The notes under the pieces: model-generated | The model's database searches: none | What the model saw: only the letters and a program-made list of their open reading frames with translations | Told to the model about the DNA's origin: nothing | In this document: positions 15,176 through 25,600 of the stretch, one piece after another | Numbering within the stretch: position 1 is the first letter of the stretch | Layout of the letters: every line of letters begins with the position of its first letter | DNA from: Methylophaga sp. | Lineage (GTDB): Bacteria > Pseudomonadota > Gammaproteobacteria > Nitrosococcales > Methylophagaceae | Reading direction: 5' to 3' | NCBI GenBank assembly: GCA_002733505.1 | Contig: NVVW01000005.1 | Span: forward strand, 1-38,172 | DNA length: 38,172 bases | Translations under genes and position numbers: made by a program

Positions 15176-16909
15176 TTAACTTTCTAATAATCTTGCCAAT
15201 CCTGTTTCACGTTGATGTTGCGTCATCACAGTTTTAGTTAAAATAGCTTTGCTACACACTAACATGACCTGTTTTTTTGCTCTAGTGATTGCCGTATAAA
15301 GTAACTCTCTGGTTAGCAATGGGTTTTCTTCTTCGGCTAATAATATGCATACCTTATCAAATTCTGATCCTTGGCTTTTATGTATGGTGATGGCATAGGC
15401 TGTTTCATGTGCTGGTAACTTGGCTAAATCAAACCAATGCAATGTATTATCAAATAAGAAGCACGCTTTTAAATTGCCCATAGCATCACGCAATATTAAC
15501 CCCGTATCACCATTAAATAATTGTTGGCGATAATCATTTTGCGTCACCATAATCGGTCTGCCATGATAAAAGCCTTGCTGTGTTCGCCAGCTCTGTTTTT
15601 GAATATATCGCTCAATAGCATCATTAACAGATTGGACTGATTGTGGCCCTTGCTTTAAGGCGCATAATACGCGTTGTTGTTCAAATAATTGTAAACAAAC
15701 TAGTGGCGTAGCATCATTGCTAATCGCTTCAAAGAATGGTTGATAGAGTGAGCTAACACTTAATAAGAGAGTGGCGAGATCGGACTGTTGCTGCCAAATT
15801 GGTGTTTGGGCCGTTGAGATAACATCAAATACTGGCTGAATATCTCCAGATTGTACGGCCTTAGCCAGTTGGCCAATATCGCTTTGCTGATCAAATCGAT
15901 AACTATGTTGTAATTCAACAACGGTATTTTCTAATGCTGCATTGTTGTTACTGGCTTTGAGTTTTATTCCTGTTATTCCAACCAAATCATCGCAAAATGC
16001 TGTTGAGAATTGCGGTGTTTGCTGGCATAAATTTGCCAACACCGCACCTGATTCTACCGAGGCTAATTGCTGACTGTCTCCCAGTAAGACTATGCGGGTA
16101 TTTTCAGGCAGTGCCGCCATTAATAGTGCCATTAAACTAATATCAATCATCGAGGCTTCATCAACAATAACTATATCGATTGCTAAAGGTCGCTGCGTAT
16201 TATAACGACCTTGTTGGTTTTCAGCTGTGATCCCCAGTAAGCGATGTAGCGTTTTAGATTCAATGCCCTCATAGCCACTATCATTAATGGACTGCTGTAA
16301 TCGTGCGGCCGCCTTGCCCGTTGGCGCGGCCAGTGCAATTTTTATTTCACTATTTTCTGCAAATAACATTGTTATCAAGCGCAATACAATGGTAGTTTTA
16401 CCCGTGCCTGGCCCACCTGATATCACACTAAACTGCTGTGTTAACGCCATAAATACCGCTACTTTTTGCCAATCGATTCCATCAATATTACTAGTCCAAT
16501 CAGTGAATAGCTGCTGGATTTGTTTTGGATTGTTTAACACCATTGGCTGACAGCGTTGCCGTATTGCATTCGCCACATACTGTTCATCTAACCAATAACG
16601 ATAGAGATACAGCATGCCGTGTTCGGTTAATATAAGCGGCGCGAACTCACCTGCTTCTCCTACCACATTACTTTGTTTTAATCGTTGGATCCATGCCGCA
16701 GTATTTTCAGGTAAAGCCAAGGTACTGTAGTGTTCGTTGCTCATTGTTTGAGCCAGATTTAAACAGACATGCCCTTGGCTATTGGCATCACTCAGTAATG
16801 CCGCAGTCACTGCCACAATATCATCATCCGTTTTATCAAGTCGTTTGATAAATTTGGCAAACTGGCATGCTAACTCGCTAAAGCCTGTTTGGCGAAGCAG
16901 TTTCATCAT
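15176..16909 (-). CDS. recD: Exodeoxyribonuclease V subunit alpha, RecD
   Basis: A 577-residue 5'-3' helicase subunit of RecBCD (E. coli 608). A short N-terminal domain (about 1-120) is followed by Walker A GGPGTGKT at 165-172, a VIVDEASMIDI Walker B near 237-247, GDSQQLASVESG, and the C-terminal UvrD-like motif AITIHKSQGSEFDKV with YTAITRAKK. The start has two adjacent ATGs (16909 and 16906), overlapping the recB stop; AGGAGG lies three or six bases ahead of them, so the second may be the real start. It is downstream of and coupled to recB. Confidence 0.93.
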   Translation of the reverse strand: MMKLLRQTGFSELACQFAKFIKRLDKTDDDIVAVTAALLSDANSQGHVCLNLAQTMSNEHYSTLALPENTAAWIQRLKQSNVVGEAGEFAPLILTEHGMLYLYRYWLDEQYVANAIRQRCQPMVLNNPKQIQQLFTDWTSNIDGIDWQKVAVFMALTQQFSVISGGPGTGKTTIVLRLITMLFAENSEIKIALAAPTGKAAARLQQSINDSGYEGIESKTLHRLLGITAENQQGRYNTQRPLAIDIVIVDEASMIDISLMALLMAALPENTRIVLLGDSQQLASVESGAVLANLCQQTPQFSTAFCDDLVGITGIKLKASNNNAALENTVVELQHSYRFDQQSDIGQLAKAVQSGDIQPVFDVISTAQTPIWQQQSDLATLLLSVSSLYQPFFEAISNDATPLVCLQLFEQQRVLCALKQGPQSVQSVNDAIERYIQKQSWRTQQGFYHGRPIMVTQNDYRQQLFNGDTGLILRDAMGNLKACFLFDNTLHWFDLAKLPAHETAYAITIHKSQGSEFDKVCILLAEEENPLLTRELLYTAITRAKKQVMLVCSKAILTKTVMTQHQRETGLARLLES

Positions 16910-19900
16910 GCCCCTCCTTGCAGATAACGATCAAATTGTTCTAATAATGTGCTATCGAGTTTGTCATAAAAAACACCTGATTGCCCCCATTCAGCATGCA
17001 TACCGCGAATAAATAAATAGTACACACCGCCCAGATGTTGCTCTGGCGTGTAATCGGCAATTCTCAGTTTCAAATAACGATGCAGAGCAAGGCTATAAAT
17101 TAAATATTGCAGAGGATAGTCATGCGCCACCATGGCTTCATTTAATGATTCAGCCTGATAAGCTACCTCGCTATTACCTAAATGATTTGATTTATAATCC
17201 ACCACATAATATTTGCCATTATGTTCAAACACCAAATCAATAAAGCCTTTCATAAAACCAGTGAGATCAAAGAAATTAAGCCGTTGGATAACGGTCGCCA
17301 ACGCTGAATTTTTATCCACTAACGGCAAAAGTGCCTGCTGTAAACTCGTCACCGATAAATCTGCCACGGGGAAATAAAACGCCAACTCATCTAAGCGTTT
17401 AGCAGGCATTAAATCTGCAAGTTTAATAGCAGACTCCGCCAATGGTGTAGCCACCACCTCTTTCACCCACTGACACACTACAGCTAGCCATTTTTCATCA
17501 AAACCATGCTGCAATAATAGGCGTGATACCAAAACGCCTAGGGCTTCATCATCTTGGCTGGTAAAATCCCAATATTCAAAAATAGCATGCAAACAGGTGC
17601 CGGCCTGCGCACCACGAGGGAAGCTAAACCGATCCACTCGTTCGTCCTGAGCCTGCCGAAGGGTTGGTGCAAGTTCATAGTTCGACAAGCTCACCACAGA
17701 CGAGGTGTTTTGATCATAATCAGGCAATTCAGCATCATGACCTTGTGTCAACGCACTAAAACTACCTATGCGCCACGGTTGTTGAACCGTGCCAGAAAAT
17801 ACTTTGGCTGATAATGAGTGTGCTTGTTGTTGGCTCGACGTTTCAAGCACCACATCATCCGCGTCTAGTGCTTCGATTGAAATAGCACCTTCACTCGATT
17901 CCGCTAGTGCCGTTAACTCGCTCAACATTACCGTGCCATCTGCTTCATCTAAATTAGAGTGAAGTAAACTAAATAACGCAGATTGAGCCACATTATTAAC
18001 ATTCGCCCAAACAATGACACAGCGTTCTCGCGCCCGCGTTAATGCTACATATAATAACCGTAGATCTTCTGCCCGCTCTTCTAATGTCACCGATTCAGTA
18101 GCCTGACTTAAAGCAGGTTCTGAGAAGGCGACACTGGCACGGTTATCATTTTCAGCTTGATGAAAACTGATCACACTATTATTCGCCGCACGCAAATTAG
18201 CATCCCACAAAAACGGGCAAAACACGATGGGGTATTCCAAGCCCTTGCTTTTGTGTATGGTGATAATTTTGACTAACTGCTCATCACTTTCTAAGCGTAA
18301 CTGTGCCGTATCATCATTACTATTCTCCGATTGTCGATGCTGTGATAACCACTGTAAAACAGCTTCGATGCCTTCACTGTGACTGCTGCAATACGCTTGA
18401 ATTAATTCGGCAAGGTGCAATAAGTTGGTTAATTGTCGCTCACCATCAGCCAAGCTTAGTAAGCGTTGCTGTGCTCCCCCGACAATTAATAAATGCCTGA
18501 ACAAGCGCATAAAACCGTGCTTGTTCCATAATTGGTGTAAGTCATAAAAGAAGTTAAGCTGATCTAGCCACTGCGTTTCATCTTGTTGCAACTGATATAA
18601 CGCTGTCGCGTTTAAACCCCATAAATTTGTCGTCAATGCCGCCTTTATTCTAGCGTCATTACTGGGCTCGGCAACCGCTAATAATACCCGCTCCAACATT
18701 TGGGATTCTGCCGATAAAAAGACATTTTCTCGTCCTTGTTGCACACTATTTATGCCCCGTTTTCGCAAACAATCTTGCACAGCCTGTGCCTGTCGGTGAT
18801 TACGAACCAACACCGCAATATCACCACCCGTGATCGCTGAATTAGTATCGCCTAGGGTAGCTTCACCTCTTTGAGATCGGTTTAATAATTTAGCAATATC
18901 ATTGGCCGTTGCATTAGCTGAAAGTGCGGTTAAATCAGCTTTGGTCATCGCTTTATCGCTAGCAGCCCAAACAATATTTAAGGGTGCAGTATTATCATTG
19001 TTAATGTTTAATACCGTTTGGTTCGAGCGTTCGGCATCAACAGGATGAAAAGAAATATCTTTATAAATAAAGGCCTCGGATTGTTGGCTAAACAAGGTAT
19101 TAACCGCCTTAACCAAATCAGGATGAGAACGCCAGTTAGTGCTTAGTGTATATTCATGTTGTGCTGCTGACTTCGCTTTCAAATAGGTGAATATATCGGC
19201 ACCGCGAAAACTATAAATCGCTTGTTTAGGATCACCCACCAAGAAAGTCGGCAAACCACTATTGGCAAAAATACGGCTAAAACTGGCATATTGAATAGGA
19301 TCGGTGTCTTGAAATTCATCAATCAACGCGGCACGATAATTTTCTCGCAATTTCTCAACTAACCAATCACCACGTTTACCGTTTAGAGCCTGTTCTAAAT
19401 TCAATAATAAATCATCGTATGACAACACGCCTTGTTGCTGTTTTTGTTGTGGCACAGTTTCACGCAAATAATTGAGTAACTGCAAGCGTAATGTCTGAAT
19501 CTGCAACGCTTTAGCATGCTGTAACTGATTAAAATTCTCTAGTAATAACTCGCACTCAGACCAAAAGCCAAGCTCGGGTAAATGCTGATCCTTTTTAAGT
19601 GCATCTTCTAATTTAGCGCGTGTAAAGCGCTCAAAGCCATCAAATAATGAAGCAGCTAATGTCTTATGCTCACATAATTCAGCTAATAATAACAACCACT
19701 TGTCAACACTGGCTTGGCGGTATTTATTACCGTTTAATAAGGTCTTATTATGCAATGTTGCAATGATAGTTTCTTGCTGTGCTAGCCATGTTTTTTTAAC
19801 ACGGTTAAATTGCGTCTGAGCCTGCCGCATAAACTGAGCAATATCAAACTCAGGTATAGGCAAAACATTAAGATAAGGTTTGCTGATATAACTTCGTACC

Positions 19901-20421
19901 GATTGCAATAAGGTCTCTGTGCTTTCCTTTTTAGCCAATAAATACGCCACAAACTCTTTATCTGCTGTAGTAATATATTTACGCCAAAAATCATCGGCTA
20001 CTGATTGCAATAACGCATTATCATCGCCCACCATCTCTTGCTCAAAACGCAAGCCACTTTCAAACGCATAATCACCCAAAACACGCTGACAAAAACCATG
20101 AATAGTAAAAATAGCCGCCTCATCAAAGCTTTGAATGGCTAGATTAAGTTTCATCTGTTCTAGTCGCTGTGCTGCATCATCGCTTGATCGTCCATCCCGT
20201 GCATCCACTAATTTTTGGCGTAGACGGTCGCGCAACTCTTCCGTGGCAGCTCGGGTATACGTCACCACCAAGATCTGATCAACGGTTAAGTCTTTTTCTA
20301 ATATTAAACGTAGATAAAGCTCCGCTAGGGTATAGGTTTTGCCCGTGCCTGCACTAGCCTCAATGATGTTTAAGTCACCTAAGGGAACACTTTGAACATT
20401 GAATAATGTCATGTCGGTCAA
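16906..20421 (-). CDS. recB: Exodeoxyribonuclease V subunit beta, RecB
   Basis: A 1171-residue 3'-5' helicase and nuclease subunit of RecBCD (E. coli 1180), which processes double-strand breaks and loads RecA at Chi. Walker A ASAGTGKT is at 22-29, with VVTYTRAATEELRDRLR after it, then DEFQDTDPIQY, LVGDPKQAIYSFRGAD, and TIHKSKGLEYPIVF in the second helicase half. The C-terminal nuclease keeps its catalytic residues: D1062 (GFIDLVF), D1075 and K1077 (DYKSNHLG). The linker at about 906-928 is encoded by a REP-like repeat (17640-17704). It starts 10 bases after the TPR gene, not next to recC as is usual. Confidence 0.95.
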   Translation of the reverse strand: MTDMTLFNVQSVPLGDLNIIEASAGTGKTYTLAELYLRLILEKDLTVDQILVVTYTRAATEELRDRLRQKLVDARDGRSSDDAAQRLEQMKLNLAIQSFDEAAIFTIHGFCQRVLGDYAFESGLRFEQEMVGDDNALLQSVADDFWRKYITTADKEFVAYLLAKKESTETLLQSVRSYISKPYLNVLPIPEFDIAQFMRQAQTQFNRVKKTWLAQQETIIATLHNKTLLNGNKYRQASVDKWLLLLAELCEHKTLAASLFDGFERFTRAKLEDALKKDQHLPELGFWSECELLLENFNQLQHAKALQIQTLRLQLLNYLRETVPQQKQQQGVLSYDDLLLNLEQALNGKRGDWLVEKLRENYRAALIDEFQDTDPIQYASFSRIFANSGLPTFLVGDPKQAIYSFRGADIFTYLKAKSAAQHEYTLSTNWRSHPDLVKAVNTLFSQQSEAFIYKDISFHPVDAERSNQTVLNINNDNTAPLNIVWAASDKAMTKADLTALSANATANDIAKLLNRSQRGEATLGDTNSAITGGDIAVLVRNHRQAQAVQDCLRKRGINSVQQGRENVFLSAESQMLERVLLAVAEPSNDARIKAALTTNLWGLNATALYQLQQDETQWLDQLNFFYDLHQLWNKHGFMRLFRHLLIVGGAQQRLLSLADGERQLTNLLHLAELIQAYCSSHSEGIEAVLQWLSQHRQSENSNDDTAQLRLESDEQLVKIITIHKSKGLEYPIVFCPFLWDANLRAANNSVISFHQAENDNRASVAFSEPALSQATESVTLEERAEDLRLLYVALTRARERCVIVWANVNNVAQSALFSLLHSNLDEADGTVMLSELTALAESSEGAISIEALDADDVVLETSSQQQAHSLSAKVFSGTVQQPWRIGSFSALTQGHDAELPDYDQNTSSVVSLSNYELAPTLRQAQDERVDRFSFPRGAQAGTCLHAIFEYWDFTSQDDEALGVLVSRLLLQHGFDEKWLAVVCQWVKEVVATPLAESAIKLADLMPAKRLDELAFYFPVADLSVTSLQQALLPLVDKNSALATVIQRLNFFDLTGFMKGFIDLVFEHNGKYYVVDYKSNHLGNSEVAYQAESLNEAMVAHDYPLQYLIYSLALHRYLKLRIADYTPEQHLGGVYYLFIRGMHAEWGQSGVFYDKLDSTLLEQFDRYLQGGA
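17640..17704. repeat. REP-like inverted repeat translated inside recB
   Basis: The arms GTTCGTCCTGAGCCTGCCGA (from 17640) and TTCGACAAGCTCACCACAGA (from 17681) form an imperfect inverted repeat of the widespread proteobacterial REP type (the TTCGTCCTGAGC / GCTCAGGACGAA kind). In the recB frame it gives VVSLSNYELAPTLRQAQDER, unlike typical RecB linker sequence. It keeps the frame and falls in the tether between helicase and nuclease, where insertions are tolerated. Confidence 0.8.
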
Positions 20422-20431
20422 TTAAGTTCTG

Positions 20432-21772
20432 CTATATTTTAAAATTTTTAAACAATGTTAAAGCGTCTAAAAAAGCGGCTTTATTCTCTTTTTCATTAAT
20501 CCACTGCTCTATGTTTTGCAAGCCCCAATCACTAAAACCTATGCCTTGATACTTTTGTTTAAAATCATCTCGTTGTGCAGCGGTAAGCTCCTCATTATTG
20601 GCATCCATATTTTTGAAAACTTCAAGCATAGTCAATATCATCATCGCTTCTCTATTGTCGGCACACTTTCTCTTGAATTGCTCGACTAACTCAGGGGGAT
20701 ACTTCTCCTCAGTAATCAGGCAAAGTTCAAGTAACCTAATATAGGCATAAGAATATTCAGGATTAACTCCTATGGCGCCTTGATAGGCTTCAATTGCTTC
20801 TGAAAATTGATTCAATTTACTATAGGTAATCCCCATATTATAATGAGCCTCAGCATTTTTAGGATTAAGTGCTATGGCGTGTTGGTAGGCTTCAAATGCT
20901 TTTGGATGTTGCTCTAATTCATCATAGAGAACCCCCATATTTTGATAAGCCTTATCATTTTTAGGATTAAGTGCTATGGTCTGCTGAAGCATTTTAAGCG
21001 CTTGATCAAATTCTTTGTCTTTATAGAGTAAGTGGGATAAATTAACATAACACATCTCTTCCAAATTACCATCATCAATATATTGTGCTACTCCTAATAT
21101 CCTATGCCATATATTAATTGCCTGTTTTATATTGCCATTTCTCTGTACTTGATATGCCTTCGCTATTTGTTTTTCAAGTCTTGTTCCTGATTTTTTCGCC
21201 TCACTGATAATGGCTTCAGCGTGCTCAGGATCGTTACTCACTCCCTCAGCAGTCAACTCCTTAAGCCCTGAAATTTCATCAACATGACTTTGAGCTTGCT
21301 CTTTTAATTGTCTAATATCATCGATATGCTTATTAACACGCCTATTAAAAAGCCAAGCTCCCACAGGAACCAATAAAGCAAAGACGGTTAAAAATAGTCC
21401 AACTACGGTTAACCATTTATCAATTGAATTTTCTTGTCTATCTAATAACTCTTTGCGTAGATCTTGATATTTTAGTCGTTCATCGGTGATAGCTTGCTGG
21501 TGCTTTAACTCTGCTAGTAGCTTATCTTGTTGCTGCAATTTATTGTGCTGTTGTTTTTCTAACTCTGAAATAATATTATCTTGCTGTATTATTTGTTGGT
21601 TTAGCTTGTTTAATATAGTCAGAGTTTGCTGTTGTTGAGCCTTCATGCCTACCAAATCTGCTTTCACATTGTTGAAGGCATTATTCTGTTGCACTAATTC
21701 AGCTTTATTAGGATTAATCACAGCATAGCTATGCTGTGAAACAAGCAATAACAATAATAGTATTTTTTTCAT
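20432..21772 (-). CDS. Membrane-anchored coiled-coil TPR protein of unknown role
   Basis: A 446-residue protein. Residues 1-17 look like a signal peptide (MKKILLLLLLVSQHSYA). A Gln-rich coiled coil covers about 25-110, a membrane segment lies at about 119-142, a second short coiled coil at about 148-172, and TPR repeats at about 201-345, including consecutive 34-residue units with the repeated IALNPKN. The C-terminus (about 350-446) is helical and charged. Two successive TPR units are also nearly identical in DNA (20854-20877 and 20956-20979, 102 bases apart). The topology should leave the N-terminal coil outside and the TPR domain inside. No family name is recognised. Its position between recC and recB, with 10 bases before recB, suggests co-expression with recB. 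Confidence 0.75.
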   Translation of the reverse strand: MKKILLLLLLVSQHSYAVINPNKAELVQQNNAFNNVKADLVGMKAQQQQTLTILNKLNQQIIQQDNIISELEKQQHNKLQQQDKLLAELKHQQAITDERLKYQDLRKELLDRQENSIDKWLTVVGLFLTVFALLVPVGAWLFNRRVNKHIDDIRQLKEQAQSHVDEISGLKELTAEGVSNDPEHAEAIISEAKKSGTRLEKQIAKAYQVQRNGNIKQAINIWHRILGVAQYIDDGNLEEMCYVNLSHLLYKDKEFDQALKMLQQTIALNPKNDKAYQNMGVLYDELEQHPKAFEAYQHAIALNPKNAEAHYNMGITYSKLNQFSEAIEAYQGAIGVNPEYSYAYIRLLELCLITEEKYPPELVEQFKRKCADNREAMMILTMLEVFKNMDANNEELTAAQRDDFKQKYQGIGFSDWGLQNIEQWINEKENKAAFLDALTLFKNFKI

Positions 21773-21835
21773 AGTTTAAAGTCGCCTAACAATAGAATAA
21801 TATATTTGTAACAGTTTGGTTTTCTAGTAATCTCA

Positions 21836-22135
21836 TTATCTATTTTTCAAATGATTATTCGGCACCATGCTTTTATGTAACACAGCAAAAACTAATAAAT
21901 GATCGTTTTGTACGCTATAGTAAATAACATGGCTAGCATGAGGGAAACTCAAAGTATCATTTGAAACATCCACTCTTTTTTTACCCATTTCGGGTGAGCT
22001 TGCTAGCAATTCAATTGTTTGCTGTAATTCTGTTAAATATTTTTCAGACTGTTCACTACCCCAGTTCTTCAAAGTATAGTGTCGAATATTAATTAGATCT
22101 GTTTGAGCATCCGAGCTAAGGCGAAACCTTGTCAT
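21836..22135 (-). CDS. parE: ParE/RelE-family toxin
   Basis: A 99-residue toxin of the ParE/RelE superfamily (type II). The family pattern is visible in LSSDAQTDLINIRHYTLKNWG at about 6-26, followed by a YL.ELQ helix, a central MGKKR.D segment and a C-terminal strand ending in ILHKSM-type residues (VLHKSMVP). It starts four bases after the Phd-like antitoxin stop. ParE members poison DNA gyrase and RelE members cut mRNA; this sequence, with its IRHYTLKNWG helix, looks closer to ParE, but the target cannot be proved. Confidence 0.85.
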   Translation of the reverse strand: MTRFRLSSDAQTDLINIRHYTLKNWGSEQSEKYLTELQQTIELLASSPEMGKKRVDVSNDTLSFPHASHVIYYSVQNDHLLVFAVLHKSMVPNNHLKNR

Positions 22136-22139
22136 ACGC

Positions 22140-22391
22140 TTAGTCGTGTTTTCCTGAAGCTAAGTCTTGGAAGAATGGCGTGCCATCAACCGTATTGGTA
22201 TCTACTTTTGCTTTTTCTGCTCGGTCTTGCAGTAGTTTTAGCTTTAATGATTCCATACCCTGATAATCATCCATCGACATCATCACTGCAACAGCTTTAC
22301 CATTTTTATTGATTTGAACAGGCTCTCGCTGGGCATTGAGTAATAAGTTACCAAATTGAGTTTTTGCTTCATTTGCTGATAGTGCTTTCAT
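22140..22391 (-). CDS. Phd/YefM-family antitoxin
   Basis: An 83-residue antitoxin that neutralises the adjacent ParE-like toxin and should repress its own operon. The N-terminal DNA-binding fold has the typical SANEAKTQFGNLLLNAQREPVQI run (about 4-26), then NGKAVAVMMSMDDYQGM (about 29-45). The acidic and polar C-terminus (about 50-83) would wrap the toxin. It is the first gene of the pair, with its promoter presumably in 22392-22482, between the ATG and the TATACCC element. Confidence 0.9.
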   Translation of the reverse strand: MKALSANEAKTQFGNLLLNAQREPVQINKNGKAVAVMMSMDDYQGMESLKLKLLQDRAEKAKVDTNTVDGTPFFQDLASGKHD

Positions 22392-22482
22392 ATGATTACC
22401 GCTTATTTCGTTCGATTTGTTCGTTTCAGCCTATTTTAAGACTAAATAGGATTAAATTCAAGTCTATAACTCACCCTCATAA

Positions 22483-22651
22483 TATACCCGCAATCATTCC
22501 ATCTGTGAGTTTTCGCTCCTCCGTCACTCTGGTATACTTACCCAGTCAAGCTGAGCACAAGCTTAGCCAGAGTCTTGTTTGTGCGGAGATCCCGGCTAAA
22601 AGCATACCGGGATGACGATGTTTTTTTGCAAATTGAATGATTGCGGGTATA
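22483..22651. mobile_element. MITE-like element overlapping the end of recC
   Basis: The tips at 22483 and, inverted, at 22651 match over about 22 bases with two or three differences (TATACCCGCAATCATTC). The 169-bp element shares a 23-base identical stretch (22537-22559) with the element at 14881-15074, and has an internal hairpin-rich end with a CATACCGGGATGACG-type sequence. Its right half is read through by recC, which ends inside it. Confidence 0.75.
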
Positions 22652-25600
22652 GATGGGCTTGCAACGGTTCGTAGACAGATAGTGCCAGTCTTTTGAACTC
22701 ATCATCTAATGGTGAATAATCATAAACTTGTTGGTAATATAAGTCTTCCTTCTCTCCTGCAAGTTTCATATTACCTTGCCATGCTGCAAACATAGCTTTT
22801 TCTGGATTTGCTCGGCCACCCTTTAAACTAGCTTTAGCATAGGCATAACTGGTGTTTGAAAATAGTGGTAAGGGTTGCTGTAAGCCTTGCCAATACAATT
22901 CTAATAATTCACTTAATATGATTTGTGCATTTTCTACGGGCTTGAAATGGTAGTCTTTATCGTCCGTTATCCAACGACTTTCGCATACGACATTAGCGGG
23001 CTGTATACAGTTTAAAATCAAATGCTGTAACCAAACTGTTACTAATTCGCCACCTTTTGATTTTGCCATGCGAAAGCTAAATAAGCCGCCACTTGTTAAA
23101 CCCTCTAATTGCCCTTGCAATACAAAACCATTTAGCGCTAATTGAAAAGGCAGTGGTGTTAAAAATGCATCAGGATAATATGGCAACAACTTATCTGCAA
23201 ACGCCTCAACCTTATTAGTTTGTTCATTAAAAATAATATCACCGACACTGCCTTGCGGTAATACACCTGTAGCTTGAATGAGTGGTAAGGCCTCAGCGAT
23301 GGCTTTGTCATTTAGCCGATAAGCCAATAGCTGTTGACGTAAAGACCAAGCCTGTAAGCCATTTAAATCGAAAGGCTCACGTGTTTCTAGTTGTTCTTCA
23401 TCGGGTTCCAGCCAAAGCCCGAGACGTTGTTGTGATAAAAAACGAGCCGGATGGCGATAAAACGAAAGCAGTTGAGCTAAATTGATTGTTTTCCAACTTT
23501 GATCGGGTTCTGGTAATGCTTTATCAAAAAAGCCACCCGTTGAGGCTGGTCTATTTACCGGGCAATGACTAGTCGCATAGCTAAATAACTTGGCAGAACT
23601 ACCATCAAAATAACGCCGACTAAAGGCTTGTAGAGGATGTTCTGTTAAAACATGCTGCCAAATATCACCACCATCACTGCTTTCAAAACTCAGCTTTAAC
23701 ACATCGCGCACATCACTCACTAAGACCGAAGGAGGTATTGCCGAGTTATCAACAATGCTAGCACCGACATAACTAATATAAAAATGTGATTGTGCTGATA
23801 ATAGTGATTCTAAAAACAGGTATCGATCTTCATCACGTTGCGAGCGATCACCTTGTCGCTTTGGCGTTTGAGACATTAGATCAAGACCTGATGTAGCTTG
23901 TCTACGTGGATAATCACCATCGTTCATACCAATCAAACACACCACTTTAAATGGAATGCTACGCATCGGCACCATGCCGCAAAATGTAACGCCATTGCCC
24001 ATAAAGCGCATTTGCGTTTGCTGTGTGTCTAAGTGTCCATCAAACCATGCTTTAACTAAATCTATGCTTATCTTTTTCTCAAACACGGCTAGTTCGGTTG
24101 TTGCTACTAAACTATCCAATGTTTTTCTTATTAACAATAATTCAGCTTCATCTTTTGAATTGGCTGATGATGGCACAAAAAACACCTCTAACATGCGGAT
24201 TAACAGTTTTTGCCATTGCCTTGTTGTTAACGCTGCTTTTAAGCGCTGTCGATAACGATCAAGCGTGTCGATAAACGCACATAATTGTGCCATTGTCTCA
24301 GCACGATCGCTGCTGATCCCCTCAAAACCTAAGCGGCCTTCAAACAAACTTGCTGATGACTCCGACATGGCATAACCCAACAGTAATCGGTCTAAACCGG
24401 CTCGCCATGTATTAGCATCATTTGCGGGCAAGTCTAAACTCACTTTGTCGTCAGCAGAAAGCCCCCATGCGGTATGCGTTTCTCGTAGCCAACGTCGTAT
24501 TAATGCCAGCTGCTGTTGATCAAAGGAGAACCGGTTTTGAATCGCTTCACATTCTAATAAGCTAACAATGCTGTCAACATCAAAGCGAGATTGTGGCAGG
24601 CCTAATAAATTTGTAAATGCTGTCAGCAATAGACTTTGGCTTTTAATACCGCCATCAGCGATGCTGTAAGGAATATTATGACTCATCCCTTTTTGGCTAT
24701 CAAATACCGCATCAATCCACGGTGAGTATTTTTCAATATTCGATGTCATTACTACTACATCGGTAGGCGATAGCTCAGGATGTCGCTCGAAAAACGCTAA
24801 TAACTGGTCGTGCAATACTTCAATTTCACGCATAGCACTATGACAGGAATGCACCATAATAGAGTCGTCATCAGCAGTAATTTTTTTCTTCTGAGATAAT
24901 GAATCGATGTCCGTTAAAGCATAAATATCATAATGTAGCTTTTCTAACAAGCTGTTTTGTTGCGGTGTCGAAAACAAAAACTCTTCTTCGGGAGTACAGT
25001 ATTGCAGCTGATTGAAGAAGTCTTGTCCTTGCTTGCCTAAACTTGCTAGCAAAGGATGGCCTGTCGCTAGATATTGTTCTTGCTCAGGTGATTCTAATTG
25101 TTTTTTCGACTGTGTTTTAGGATTTAGTAAATCGCCCCAATACTGTTCACTTGGTGATAAAAAAAACAGATAAATATCACAGTGCCGTGCCATTAATTCA
25201 AACAATTCTAAATACACCGGCGGCAATGCCGACAAGCCAAAAATGGCGATCCGACTAGGCAAACCTATCGGTCTGGTTTCTGTAGAAGATAAATAGTGTT
25301 TGAGTTGCAATAACAAATTAGCTCGATGCCATGGTTTAGCATCACCTTTTGTTAGCCGTTGCCATAAGCGTGCTTGCCAATGCGGTGTTTCGCCCTGCTC
25401 CCATGCTTGCACCCAATCGGGGCGATACATTAAATATTGATCAAAACTATCGGCAATGCGATGTGCTAATTCATAGCGCTTGACAGTATCATCTTGCTGC
25501 CCCAAATAAGCATCAATAGATTCAAAACCTGCCTGCCTGCGACACTCTGGCAATAATTCAAATATTCGCCATGTCATCGCATCAGTAGAAAAAGGCGATT

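Noticed and set aside
17634..17704. CRISPR-like or phage-derived repeat in recB
   Set aside because: There is a single inverted repeat, no array and no spacers; it fits a REP-type repeat.
20854..20979. 102-bp DNA direct repeat as a mobile repeat
   Set aside because: It is in frame and matches the 34-residue TPR period, so it is a protein repeat.
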